A stretch of DNA of 64,000 bases, from contig NC_052108.1 in the NCBI RefSeq assembly GCF_012273895.1, positions 7,254,001 through 7,318,000 on the forward strand, read 5' to 3'. This DNA comes from Zerene cesonia (lineage: Eukaryota > Arthropoda > Insecta > Lepidoptera > Pieridae). A model generated the notes under the pieces. The model was given only the letters and a program-made list of their open reading frames with translations. It was not told the DNA's origin and ran no database searches. Shown piece by piece: positions 13,620 through 26,600 of the stretch. The translations under genes and the position numbers were made by a program. Numbering within the stretch: the stretch's first letter is position 1; the number at the start of each line of letters is the position of its first letter.

Positions 13620-16600
13620 CCATTCCATAAATACGACACACTCACGCTCAGTCTACCGAAATTAATATAAGAAATATTTAATTAAACCAACAGAGGTGGC
13701 CACCTATTGATTTGCACTACATCCGTAGAATATTGCAGGGTTACATAACGAAGTTTGGCAAATGATTGGCTAATGAAACAAGTCTAGACGGAACTGTTGA
13801 ACGATTGTAGAATACGCAATGAGAAAGTAATTTGCCATCAAGATCTGCCATTGTGCTGACTTGCTTCGTATAAACTTGGGAACAAAAGGATGTTACGGAG
13901 GAAATTGATAATTATGTTGAAAAAACCGGCGGTTCTTAGTTTTAGAGAACGAGATTAAAGCTGTTTTCTTTTATGGTCATTAGCTTTAGTTTAGCCAGAA
14001 AATAAAGATTCAATGCAGCTAATTTCTGTACGTGTTTAATATTAAATCGAATTTAAAATTGATTCGTGGGACGGGTAGGAACATTTAACACCAAATTGAG
14101 GATACAATCGATTTGCATCCATGATTACTATATATGACAATTAAATCCATATTAATACATGTAATATAACATTTTAATTATAATACAAAAGAGAGACAAA
14201 AATACATACACCATTGAAATAAATATCATATAATGAAATAAAAACAATGTCTAAGAAATCCATTTCACTTTTTCCTTTCTTTTTATAAGTCCTATTGTAT
14301 TGATATACATGATACACACATAGCTTCTGTTTATATAACTCCATGCAATTAAAGACCATTTAATTTTACATTATCCGCTCTGTTTACTACGACCCAGTAT
14401 TGTTTATACTTGCGTGGGATTAAAGTTTAGCTCGTTGCTACGTTAGTTCTCTTCTATGCGAAAGGCAAAAGGTGACAACTATTTTAGGAATTTGAGGAAA
14501 ATTTTATATCGATATCATGTGAGCGTTTTAAAAATAAAACAAAAAACATGTTGTTGTTCCATTAATTATAATTCCTTTTAGTTGGGATGAAATTAAGCTA
14601 AAATCATTAAGTTTTAACTACAATAGCATTAAATATAGCAATTAATCTTAGTATGAAAATAAACTTAATGATTTTTATTTTTATTTTTTATTTTATTTTT
14701 TATTTGAATGATACCCGAAGTCTCAAACGACTTTCGTTATTAGTATGTAGTCAAATATGTCTCTTATATTTTTCCAGTTAATTACGATCAACTTTACCTC
14801 TATTGCTACGTTGTATCATAAATAAGTTGTCCCTTCAAGTTCCTAAAGCCAATAGAAGTAATAGTAAAAGTCCCTCCAAAATTTGGAACGGGTGTTTATA
14901 CTAGCGCAACCTAGTCTTTGATAGTGTGTCTTAAACGTGTAAGAGCGGTATTTGTTAATTTCGCACCATATTTACTTTGGTCTCTCGCTCTCTGTATTAG
15001 ATTAAGTGAATTTATTCCTTATGTCCTCAGCCATACGCAGAATTAATGTTACGGGATAATGTAGGAGGAAAATTGAGCTCGCTCTTTGTAGATAGTTTTT
15101 CTAGTGTCTAGAAAAACGAAGTGTTCATTGTGTTCAGATGTGTGCATTAACAGGAATCAATTACGATGGATTTTTTTCTCTCGGTTCCATTTCTCTTTTT
15201 GGGATCAGTACATCTGTATTCTGTCGCATTTGTGGAAGATTATTATTAGTATTATAATTTGGATAACATTTAGAATTTATTCTGGAAGCCGTTCGAAAAA
15301 ACAATTGTAAATGACAATCGATAAGATAGTTAATGGAAGAATGTTATAATTAAAATTATATTCACTTGAAATTTTGGTGATTTCACTTACTTTATTTGAA
15401 CATTTCATAATTTTATTTTGTGATATGCTCCCATGTCACAAAATTATTCATAGTAAATATAGTTTTCAAATAATGCTACAAAGCACATGCTATCAGTATC
15501 TATACGTACAAAATCTCGTTGAGTACTTTATTAAACAAAACACAAACCCCTTAAGTTTGTCACATCAGAGGTTTGTCAGTCATTCAAATCATTCGCCCAA
15601 CAAAAATGACAATCAGTTCACATAAACTCGACGCATGTTGATCGCAGCGCAAACGAGCTCACATGATATACAGCAGCAATAGCTATCAAATGTTTAATAA
15701 CGGCGTGAAATGTAGCGGGTGCACTCTTTCCAACTATGCAGCTAATATAAGACGGTATTTACGGCGCCCGGTAATTGCAACTTATAATGATTTGTGGTCG
15801 CGCCTGTCTTGAAGTTCCTCCGCCGCGCTCATTTACTTGACGACTTTATAGCGATTTAGTTTCTAAGTTATTAGCGTTATGACTGTTTGATAGATCGTTT
15901 TGTTTGCGCTCCTTTATTCTAATTAGCGTGTTTTCGAGGTGCCGTGTAATGGGATTTCGCTGAAAGGTATTGATAGACCGGCGGGACAAGCTGCTCGTCG
16001 AAGTGATTGCTGTTGGGTTATAAACAATATGTCAGCGGGTAATATTTTAAAGGGGCTGATAAAAAAAGGGTTCGTGATGTATTTTCGCCTACTAGTGGGC
16101 TGAAAACACAAGATTTATCTTTGGTATTCTATATGACGACTGAAATACGTGTTCGTGTATCATTTTCGCTTTTCATCTTAAAAGTCGAGAAAAGAAAATG
16201 AAATAGCCGTTGTTAATTAGGTTAGAAGAAAATAGAAGAGTAGATTCAAAAGACGTTGTGTAGTATGTTTTTTTATCATTGATTACCATTTACCAATATG
16301 CAAAATCTATTATTTACATTTATTTCCGTGAAAAACATCCTTTAAAAATAATCAACATAAAATGTCACTAATTACTGTAAAGGTAATGGACGATTTCCTT
16401 AAAAAAAACTTTCCTTAAACGCTTAAGAATCACAAACCCAGCCCCTCACAAGCAACTACATCAAAACAAATAAAAAATATATTACGTTGATAAAATATTT
16501 TATAACCGCTGCACAATCTGTTTGGATTTTATCTTGTGACTTCCATTTGTAGAGGGTCGATTCTGTTACCATAAAACACCTCGTTGTATAGAAGCCCTTG

Positions 16601-17425
16601 ATACAATCTCTCCCGTTTATTGACTAAATAATACCTTTTGTCCTTATAATTGTTTCCCTTTTCGCCCTTTATTTGCGTGAGTGAGAGTTTATTACGCGGA
16701 AAGGATAAGTTATGGGGGCGGTAGTTATTAAAAGTGACATCGGTTTATCATTTCACGAGATACCTTAATATTTTGAGAGACGTCACATTTATTCCGTATT
16801 TTCTTCGTGTACCCAGTAGTTTGTAAATGTTTGTATGAGCGAATATTAAAGAACATTTAAAGGAGCAGATTAATTTCTATATCGGCAGCAGTAAAACCAT
16901 GTTGAAATGTTAATAACTACTTATATTATATAATAGTTAATGCTATAATGTTATATAACTACTGTAACAACTATAAATTGAAAACACTAAAAATAACAAT
17001 TAATTTGCAAATTCAGGGTACTATAGTTTTTCTTTGTCTAAATCCATAATACCGGGTAAATGGCACGAATCCACACCACTCTATATAACCCTTAACTTCC
17101 TCAACAAATACAGTCTACCAAAATTGTATTACAATGTAAATATTTCAAGGCAAAACACGTGGAAGCTGTTTAACTACAATCAAAACGAGTACGGAATTTG
17201 ATAGCGCTCATCTGGGCGTAGTTTAGTTAACGATTCACGTGTAAAGCGTCCAGGGTAAATGCACCAGTTACCGGACACCTGCGGCCCGATGTATAGCCCG
17301 GACATGTCTATAATGTATTGGCTCTGCGCCTTTTGGGATAATGGCTCTATTATACCTAATAACTTTACTTTTTCCTCCCTTGTCTTTATTAAATTCGTCT
17401 TTGACTCGCATAATATACGACTTAC
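13620..17425. other. No gene recognised; two acceptor-led open frames
   Basis: This stretch is mostly AT-rich. A T/A-rich tract occupies 14671-14705. Two strong acceptor-like sites lead into open frames. At 15031, after ttccttatgtcctcag, 26 codons run to a stop. At 15927, after ctcctttattctaattag, 58 codons run to TGA at 16101-16103, with an internal donor-like AAAG|GTATTG at 15966. Neither translation matches a family I know, and a minus-strand frame overlaps the second one. Confidence 0.4.
14671..14705. repeat. Low-complexity T/A tract, (T)nA units
   Basis: Imperfect repeats of runs of four to six T separated by single A extend over about 35 bases. This is simple low-complexity sequence with no evident function. 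Confidence 0.85.
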
Positions 17426-17516
17426 CTATAGATTCGTAATTGGACCCATCGGTGAATACAGAAGCCGTCAATTTGTCATTATTGCTATTTGTATTCAGCG
17501 CACATAACGACGTCAT
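17426..17516 (-). CDS. Candidate ATG-initiated exon, unknown product
   Basis: On the minus strand an ATG at 17516 opens a frame that stays open for 82 codons to 17268, with a strong donor-like CTATAG|GTAAGTCG after codon 30 (exon end 17426, one base left over). The first residues are M-T-S-L-C-A-L-N-T-N and the last before the donor are F-T-D-G-S-N-Y-E-S-I. The plus strand is also open across the same bases, which lowers the weight of the open frame. I see no known domain; FTDGSN alone is not enough to call an RNase H domain. Confidence 0.2.
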
Positions 17517-18386
17517 AATGGAGAATTTCCGATTCTGGTTTGAATTTCAGTTGCAATATCTAAACAGTAAATTTATCTAGCAAGCGTCTTTAACTTAAGC
17601 GAATTCATTAATGTGTTAAAGCCTTAAATATTAATCACTTTCAACTGGAGTTCCTTCGCAAATATTTAAACTAGGTTATAATCATTATCAAGAACCGTAT
17701 TTTAATGGAGTTTGGAGCCGATCTATTCATTATTCTATATATCAACGTTTGCGGTATATCACACTGAAAATGTATTTGTCTCACGAAGATAAATCTCCTA
17801 TTCCCTACATCCTAAATAATTAAAGGTTTTACATTAGTTAACTGGAGTATTTCATTGAAAGAGGCGTGCATACGTTTTTATCGAGACATGTCATCAAAAC
17901 ATGTGTTCTATATAAATCCGCATTATTTAAAACTTAATTTATTCTTAGTAATGGATACTCTATTAAGTTTATAAACATGTAGCAAAATACTCGTATAACA
18001 GAAGCGCTCGAGCAAACTCAATAAATCGCAATTCGCAACACAAAGATACGAGTAGGCACATCTTTTGATAATGCGATACAGACTTGATGGAATAAATTAT
18101 TGATTTGAAAACATTCATAGAATTAACAAGCCTCTTCACTTCGTGTTGGAGTTCCCCTCCCCGTGCCTCTTGACTTTTGTAGGGTCATATTTTATATCGT
18201 TATTTCAGTGCTCTTGAAGAAAATTTTTATTTTTTCCAAGTATTTTCTATTGCCCTGTCAGTGAATCAATTATTTGTCTATTAGTAACTAAGTATATATA
18301 AACAAAACCTAATAAAACGTTGAAATTGAGATATTTTTTTAATGGGTAATTTCCTGTTCGTTTACCCCTATGATATTTTAGAGATA

Positions 18387-19386
18387 NNNNNNNNNNNNNN
18401 NNNNNNNNNNNNNNNNNNNNNNNNNNNNNNNNNNNNNNNNNNNNNNNNNNNNNNNNNNNNNNNNNNNNNNNNNNNNNNNNNNNNNNNNNNNNNNNNNNNN
18501 NNNNNNNNNNNNNNNNNNNNNNNNNNNNNNNNNNNNNNNNNNNNNNNNNNNNNNNNNNNNNNNNNNNNNNNNNNNNNNNNNNNNNNNNNNNNNNNNNNNN
18601 NNNNNNNNNNNNNNNNNNNNNNNNNNNNNNNNNNNNNNNNNNNNNNNNNNNNNNNNNNNNNNNNNNNNNNNNNNNNNNNNNNNNNNNNNNNNNNNNNNNN
18701 NNNNNNNNNNNNNNNNNNNNNNNNNNNNNNNNNNNNNNNNNNNNNNNNNNNNNNNNNNNNNNNNNNNNNNNNNNNNNNNNNNNNNNNNNNNNNNNNNNNN
18801 NNNNNNNNNNNNNNNNNNNNNNNNNNNNNNNNNNNNNNNNNNNNNNNNNNNNNNNNNNNNNNNNNNNNNNNNNNNNNNNNNNNNNNNNNNNNNNNNNNNN
18901 NNNNNNNNNNNNNNNNNNNNNNNNNNNNNNNNNNNNNNNNNNNNNNNNNNNNNNNNNNNNNNNNNNNNNNNNNNNNNNNNNNNNNNNNNNNNNNNNNNNN
19001 NNNNNNNNNNNNNNNNNNNNNNNNNNNNNNNNNNNNNNNNNNNNNNNNNNNNNNNNNNNNNNNNNNNNNNNNNNNNNNNNNNNNNNNNNNNNNNNNNNNN
19101 NNNNNNNNNNNNNNNNNNNNNNNNNNNNNNNNNNNNNNNNNNNNNNNNNNNNNNNNNNNNNNNNNNNNNNNNNNNNNNNNNNNNNNNNNNNNNNNNNNNN
19201 NNNNNNNNNNNNNNNNNNNNNNNNNNNNNNNNNNNNNNNNNNNNNNNNNNNNNNNNNNNNNNNNNNNNNNNNNNNNNNNNNNNNNNNNNNNNNNNNNNNN
19301 NNNNNNNNNNNNNNNNNNNNNNNNNNNNNNNNNNNNNNNNNNNNNNNNNNNNNNNNNNNNNNNNNNNNNNNNNNNNNNNNNNNNNN
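18387..19386. other. Assembly gap (1000 N)
   Basis: Exactly 1000 consecutive N. The uniform size, shared with two other gaps in the window, indicates a placeholder for an unknown distance. Long open frames across it are artefacts of N translation. Confidence 0.99.
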
Positions 19387-21085
19387 TTTTCAATATTAGC
19401 TTTCTTCACAATAACGTACTACATTATGATCCCATCTAATCCAGTCGGTTGTTCAGGCAAGATGTATATCTCCTACAATTCTTTGAAGAGAATATTCAGT
19501 TTGAAATATCCAAGACGATATTAAATGCAACAGACTCTTGAACTGTCATCTAAAATTCAGATCGCGAAAATGAAACTTTTCTTAGAGCAATAATTTGTAT
19601 GCGCTTTATACATTCCCTGGAAGTATATTAAATTGCGCAGGGCTATCAAAATAATTACTTTTTCTATTAATTATATTATATTTCATTTCACTGGTGCCGT
19701 ATAAATTATATTTTATAATTCCTTATAAAAACACTATTCCTCCAGTGTAGATCATGAACAGCATTCTTTAATATCTCCCATTAAACAATCAAACGCTGTA
19801 TTTGACCAAATGAAAGATTTAAAAAAAGAAAAACTAACTGCGCTCCATAATGTTTGAAATAATTCCAAGAGCACTCGGAACGCGTCTTGAAATTTAAAAT
19901 TGGCACGTTTTTGATGCCGCATTCCTTGTATTATTTCTTAATTCACCGCAAACGGTATGGCTTCCTTTTGAAACTGATTAAAAAGCTTCTAAGGAATGCC
20001 TAAACAATACATTATTTATTTACAAAACAATTTCTTTGTGCAAGATGTAAGCAAGGTCTCGTTCCTTGAGCGGGGCAAACGCACTTCGCTGATCAATTTT
20101 CTTAACAAGTGAATGCTTCTAGAGATATTTATATATACTGAAACCGAGTTATATTGTCTATGAAGCACTATAAGAAGTAAGTGTAAACAAAATAAACGCA
20201 TGCTCTTTACACAGCTCATTACGATTAGGTCACGTTTGGACGACATTAGTCTCCTGCGGTGCGACGCCAGTGGCTTTCTAAATAGAGAAGAGAATTGCAT
20301 TTGATATCGAGACGCAATTCGATTCCAAATTTAAGTTCTCATAAACATCACGCTTTATAACCCAGAACTTTCTGGAGCACGCTTGGGGAGCTACAACTTT
20401 CCATCTGTATGCGCGTCGCGTTCGCAAGTTGAGTCACTATTTACGTGTCACTTTTCCTCACATAAGGGTGAAACAACACCGTGTATTCAACATTCGTGAA
20501 GCTATAGACAATAGACATATATCATGAATCATTGTCACCGTATCCGATGTATTATGAAAGCCTACGCGTACTCGTAAATCGTAACATTCTCTTAATTTAT
20601 TTTCGATTGGAAATTTCCGCAGCGCGAATTTTAAAGCAATCAATAAAGAAAATGTTCCAGAAATTTTCATTCAATTCTTAACGAACATATTACGTTAATT
20701 CGTGTCTGGGCGCGCACTCAACACAGAGTTAGGACGTGTTGTTTCACTATCTGAATTGCTTCGAGGTCTGCCCGTTGTTTGTTATTCAATTATTGTTGTT
20801 CTCCATATTGACTAGCTTTGTTTCAAGCAATATATTCCTTTGTTTATGTGATACCCTTGCCTTTAAAACGTATCGGTGGCGCAATTTCTAACAAAGTTAT
20901 TTAGTTTAGATCAAACGTATAAATGGCTATTTCTATTTATATACATTTTCAATCATCGATGGCGTGCTTGACGCCAAATCGAAAATGGTCTTACAAAATA
21001 AGAAAATAATCCTTGTCATTACATTCAAATTTAAAAATTATTTACTTTTAGTTCTCAAAACGGTAAAGGATTTTGTTTTTTAAAA
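19387..21085. other. No gene or repeat recognised
   Basis: AT-rich sequence with a 94-codon minus-strand frame (20016-20300) and a 70-codon minus-strand frame (20458-20670). Neither has a recognisable domain or convincing splice context. Confidence 0.5.
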
Positions 21086-21139
21086 AGGTATATAGGTGGG
21101 CCTGTTGTGTAGGTACACAACAGGCCCACCTATATACCT
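21086..21139. repeat. Perfect 25-bp inverted repeat with 4-nt loop
   Basis: Left arm 21086-21110 and right arm 21115-21139 are exact reverse complements, and the loop is aggt. The left arm begins aggtatataggtgggcct. Pairing stops at once on either side. The stem is GC-richer than its surroundings. It lies about 25 bases upstream of a dispersed repeat copy. A 54-base perfect hairpin is short for an animal microRNA precursor and has no bulges. Other explanations are a foldback transposon remnant or a read or assembly artefact. Confidence 0.95.
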
Positions 21140-21164
21140 ATATATCACCTTTAGAGGTTACTTT

Positions 21165-21490
21165 ATTTTATACCGTTGTCAGCAATAAAAATAGTGGTTC
21201 GCCTGATGGTAAGCTCTTCCACCGCCTATCGGCCCATCAGCCTTGCTTACGCCTTTGCAAATTGATTGTCTTTTAATAAAGATATGATATGAGTAAAAAA
21301 TTGCTAAGGAAAATCAAAGGATGGTCTGGAAGGATAAGAAAAAAGACGGGTCTTCTGTTCCCTCACTTATCTTCACGAAACACAATAGCTTTCGCGTGCT
21401 ACTATTTCACGTAGATCTTCTGTGGGCCTGTGGTACCTCGCCCGGTGTGAGCTGGCCCAATACGTGCGACTTCCACATCGTGAAATTAAT
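21165..21490 (+). repeat. Lepidopteran-type dispersed repeat, copy 2
   Basis: It carries the same ordered blocks as the copy at 205-545: gttcgcctgatggtaagctc near the start, the tctggaaggataag centre, then cgaaacacaatagct, tttcacgtagatcttctgtg and tcgcccggtgtgagctggcc near the end. The two copies are clearly diverged. The small open frames over it are incidental. Confidence 0.7.
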
Positions 21491-21745
21491 TACTATTGTA
21501 TAAACGTTATGATGAATTAAAACAATAATCTATTAATTATATTTTATGTCATGAGACTAGAGGTAATTTTAGATGTAATGAACACGATAAAAAGCTAGCA
21601 ACTTTAAAACGAATAAAATAATTTTAAATTAAATACGTTAACTGCAAGTGACATAGGTAATATTATATTTAAAAAAAAAAAAATGTCTTCTATAGAGGAG
21701 CCGGGACGGCCAGCCAGAATTAGATATAGCCATTTTAGAGGCAAA

Positions 21746-21970
21746 CTAGCTGCGCCCCGCGGTTTCCGCCACGTAAGTGTATCCCCTAGGAATATCGAGA
21801 TAAGAAGTTGCCTTTGTGTTTTGATTATTCCAGTTGTCCAGCTATCGTACGTACCAAATTTCATTGAAATCGGTTCAGCAGTTTTTGCGTTAAAGAGTAA
21901 CAAACATCCATACTTACATCCATACATCCCTTCATACTTACAAACTTTCGCGTTTATAATATAAGTAGGA
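21746..21970 (-). mobile_element. Non-autonomous Helitron, 225 bp
   Basis: Read on the minus strand it begins TCCTACTTATATTATAAACG, contains gaaatttggtacgtacg and a ggaaaccgcggggc hairpin region, and ends CTAG. It is preceded by A and followed by T, the host A^T dinucleotide expected for Helitron insertion. It has no coding capacity; movement would depend on a Rep/helicase protein made elsewhere. The ORFs found on both strands here belong to this element. The same family gives the longer copy at 54673-55029. Confidence 0.85.
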
Positions 21971-23490
21971 TTTTTGTGTGCAATAAAGAATTATCTGTCT
22001 ATCTAGGATATTGTATCTGCGAGCATCACTCTGAGTGATTTGCGAAATTTAAAACGCTACTAACATGAGTACGCCTCTACATTTATGCAAGAAGATTATA
22101 TAATATTAACAAACCTCAGGCGTCCCCTCGTAAAAACTCCGAAAGTTTATAATGCTTTTTGAAACAAAATGAACACGGTGAGGTGTGAAAGTTTACAAGA
22201 ATATTGCAACGGTCGATAAGTAACAATCCTCGACAGGAAGCGAGGCTCGATGGACGCGGCATTTACGCTTACATAGATATAAAAACTTTGTTCTACTTTA
22301 CAGAATTAATTAAAACCGTCTAGATAGTTTTATGAATACACTCCACTCGGGGGATTAAATGATAGTCCGCTAAAAACTTTCGAGTTAGCTATCACTAATC
22401 ATAACCGAGAGATTTAATGTAAAAGTGCCTTTTGCTCTTATAAAAAACCTAGCTCACATTTTTAATCTAACTAAAATAATTTGATATTCCTTTGTAGCTT
22501 ACAGCTCTTAAAAATGTCATCCTACATTTAAGTGAAATAAACTTATCTATCATAATAAATATTTTAGAGAAATTCTCGAAATAAAAACATATAAGGGTAT
22601 ATATGGACTAAAGGTGAACCTATTTCATTCCGCATCCCTTCTCATCTATCCAAACAAGATAAAATAATAAGAAACTGCGAAATGACTGCTGGCAGTCACC
22701 ACAAAGCCAGGCGCACTTGTATAGAATCAGCACAAACCTACCAAAAGTACATAGAAAATAGAGCGCCTGTTTGCGCCATTTGACCGCCAAGTGGCAGATG
22801 AGAATTCATAAAGAAATTCATCGACGTATACCCTGTAGGTGTCTGATAAAAGTACCTTACAAAATAACAGCGTATACAATATTAAAGCAAAAACCTTTAC
22901 AGTTTCGCACCTCGCCGACTGCTTATTAGCGCAAGCTTCCGCTTACTCATAAACGTTCTTCGCCATTTTGTTTCCCGGCTACACCGCAAAAATAGGTTTA
23001 GATGCGTTAGCCGTCTTACGCGATGCTACTTTCAGATGAGAACCGCTTTTAATGCTTCCTTCCTTTTTTTTTTGTATGAAAAACTTGCTTTGAAGGCTTG
23101 AAATTGCTATTGCTGAGCGAAGTTTATTGATGCTTTTAACAATAATCCATTATGAAATTAAATATAGATAGCGTGTTTGTTTGACCAGAACTCGGTTAAG
23201 CATAATTGTTCAAATTTTAACCTTAATGGGATACAAGTCCTGATAAGCCCTGGTTCATCGGTAAACAAATTAAAAAAAAAATTAAAGAACACAAAAATAA
23301 TAAAACATACAGTGAATATTCACTGTTCAATCATAATCACGCTTTTTCATTCGACTGAAAATATCATCCGATGTCTATCTAGGCTATACACATTAAAATA
23401 ACCACTTCATTAATAACGACAACTCGAATGGCGTACCTACTACTTGTTTAAGAAAAAATATCACGTATACAATATATTCTGTTTTTTATA
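21971..23490. other. No gene recognised
   Basis: Mixed AT-rich DNA with GC-richer patches at 22220-22265 and 22900-23040. The frame at 23177-23401 starts at a non-ATG codon and has no recognisable content. Confidence 0.5.
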
Positions 23491-23677
23491 TCTCTATATA
23501 TATAAAATTCTCGTGTCACAGTTTTCGTTGCCATACTCCTCCGAAACGGCTTGACCGATTCCTCTGAAATTTGGTAAGCATATTGGGTAGGTCTGAGAAT
23601 CGGCCAACATCTATTTTTTATCCCGATATTCCTACGGGATACGGACTTACGCGGGTGAAACCGCGGGGCGCAGCTAG
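23491..23677 (+). mobile_element. Non-autonomous Helitron, 187 bp
   Basis: The element starts TCTCTATATATATAAAATTC directly after an A. It carries the lepidopteran core cgaaacggcttgaccgattc and aatttggtaagcatattggg, and has a 3' hairpin region gcgggtgaaaccgcggggc. It ends CAGCTAG followed by T. These are the 5'-TC, 3' hairpin and 3'-CTRR features of Helitrons, and there is no target-site duplication. At 187 bp it has only the end sequences and essentially no interior. A damaged relative of the 5' half lies at 51743-51825. Confidence 0.9.
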
Positions 23678-26600
23678 TATTTAGTATAGATATATAAATT
23701 GAACATTTCTAATATCGCGTCTATAAAAATAGACTTAATTCGAAATGACGACCGATGGTCATATTTTTCATGCCTAAGATTTTTAAGTATTTATGCCGTC
23801 TAATTCCGTTAAACGTGACCTGAATTCAGATTGGTGAATTCAAATTGTAATCATGCAGATGTAAGTTTTTAATGGACTATATGGTACCGTCAGAAAATCA
23901 GCATAAAATTAAAAATTAAAACATTTTAAAATATAAAGTTACTTAAGAAACACTAAAACAAAGGTATTTTAATATTAATTTCTCCAAGACATTTCCAGTG
24001 ATATTAAAGATCACCCGTTAAGAATGCATTAAATAAAATTTAACGAAAGAATAGAGGTGGAAAATTCTTATTTCCCTCGACTTCCACAACTAACGTATTA
24101 AAATCTCAAAGCGCGAACGGGTACCAACCTACTTTATTGAATGTCTCATATAAGCGTCTGGTCGATGTTTTTATTAGAAAATGCTTAGGCGTCTGCAGAA
24201 TTCATTTTGAATATGACGAATGTATTCATCTTCACTGTAATATGTTTCATGCATTTTTCAGTTATCATTTATCGAGTTGTTAAAAGAGTTAAATAGGACA
24301 CAGATATAGGACATATATTTGTGTGCAAAGGTTGTTTGGAGGTTTGGTAAAGATTTTTTTTAATTTGATGGTTGGATTTGATCTAAACACCAAACAACAA
24401 AGAAATGCCCAATTAGACAACACCTTATTTATTCAATCAAATTTAGGTATAAATTAATAAAAGTTACTAGTCAATACATGTCATACGTGAAAATAAATTA
24501 AAATATTAATTATACCACGACTGTTTCAATAAATGGATATAGGTACTTACCAAAAAGTTAACCGATAATCCCGGCCACTATATTAAAATTTATTAACTCA
24601 CCAAACATTAAAATGATAAACAGCCTCGCCGCGCACTGTAAATTATACGATTATTTCGTTTCCCCGCAAGTAAAAATGTTTATGTAGAATTTAGTTTTAA
24701 TTAAAAATTAGTAGTGTGAATGATACTCGCTGCGCTAACTCGCCCCCGAAGAGACATTGTATACGCTGCAGCAGTGTAATGAGCCCCAAGATGCAACTTT
24801 CCAACAAAAATTGTTTAAGCGCTACAATTTCGTGACTATTTGAAAATATAAACAGAGATTAAGTACATACATTTCAGCGACAAATATAAAAGTTTCATAT
24901 ATACGATTGTGATGTTCCAAGAATACAGAGGTGTAGGCATCATATAAATAAATATTCAGGCTCACGGAAATTATAAAAGGAGAGAAAAACAAGATAAATA
25001 GAACGACATACTTTACAATCATTATTGAAAGAGTAACGATGTACATGTAAAGAAGATAATTAAGAAGTTGTCAACTTTGAATGTACGAAAATAATATAAA
25101 TATCGATGTTTAGTATATATAGTATACTCTCAATGAAATTTATATTTGCCATATCTAAAATAGAAATGGAATTTCTTATGGGAGTCGAATTGTAACACGA
25201 TTAATCTTCATTCAACATACTACTATCACCCACCCTATGCCACCACTAGCTGAGAGCATAACAGAAAGTAGAGAATCAAGACAACAGGATTAAAAAATAA
25301 GCAACCGCAACCAATCCACACTACAGCTACTTAGCCCCTTCATCCTTTCCCATTTAGGCAATTCCGTATATCAAAACGTCACACGCGCTTTCGGTACACG
25401 GGCCGAAGTTAACGCGGCAATCGCATAATGAAACAAATCCCGACTCCAAATACCTCCAGGTTACAAAGGCCTGCCCAATTGTTGTCAAATGAAGATTCAA
25501 TTGGGCCACAATAAATTAGTTCGAACTGAGACCCTTCATTTGCAGAAGGACCACGAATAACAAGACCCCAAGATAAGCAAGACTCCTTTATTGTTAATCC
25601 CATTGTGGAATGGGCATTTGGCTTGTTTATTAGTTATGTATCTAGATTGAATTAACGCCTTTAACTTAATTTCGCACCTTGTTACATTGATGTCGCCGAG
25701 CGTATATTTTTTGCTCTCTTGTCTTGTCCCTATTTGTATTACGTAAATATGACTTCTATATATACACAAGACTCCATAAACACATACAATCGCGAAAACT
25801 GTAAACTGTAAACGACTGCGTATGCGCCAGTTGCTATCTTTTTGTTCTCTTCATACTGCACCCAATTGCGTCGTTACTGTCATTTCTCGAGCAGTTCCAC
25901 GTAACAAAATTGAGAGCCCAAAGCAAAAATCTCAGCAATATTTCAGCATTTAAACGGTAAACGGCGAATGGGACGGCGTGCCAGTTTGCGTAGTCAAATG
26001 TTGGCAGTGACATCGTCCATTATTGCCTTCCGTACAAACATCGTCCTCCGGCTTACCCGGCTTAAGTGAGCTCTTTTGTCCTGCCCCTGATGCTGAGACA
26101 ATGCCACTTTACACCGCCCGAATAATGTCAAGATTACATCACTGTTGCTGCGGCTCACTAAATATCTGCTATTTATCAATTGATACCTTCAGTTAAACAA
26201 ACAAAACAAATCTTTGCCTATTTTATTTCCAAATTTTTGGACTTCACATTTGAGCTTTGAGCACATTTATGCAAAATATGATGTTTATTTTTCGATGTAA
26301 GAATGATTTCAACACTCTGCGTAATTTAATATTAATTCTATTTAAAAACGATATGCCCTCGAGTGGACCTTAAACCTCTCATGCAAAAATAGACATAAAT
26401 AGGTGCCTCGAATACCTTGGCATTGTATCAATGCGACTTTCGTGCTGTATCTAGTAATGTACGTACATTCCTTTAATTTCTTTAAGCCACATTGGATTTA
26501 ACTCAATCAAGCACATAGCTCATTAATAGGCCACTTAATGAGCATTAGTAGGTGCCATCAATAGCGAGCGTAATCATGAATATGTATATGTATATAATTG

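Noticed and set aside
18342..19439. Long open frames of more than 340 codons on both strands, also at 42003-43055 and 62265-63368
   Set aside because: They consist almost entirely of N-derived X residues across assembly gaps.
21604..21964. 107- and 93-codon frames on opposite strands
   Set aside because: They cover the 225-bp Helitron and its flanks and encode no recognisable domain.
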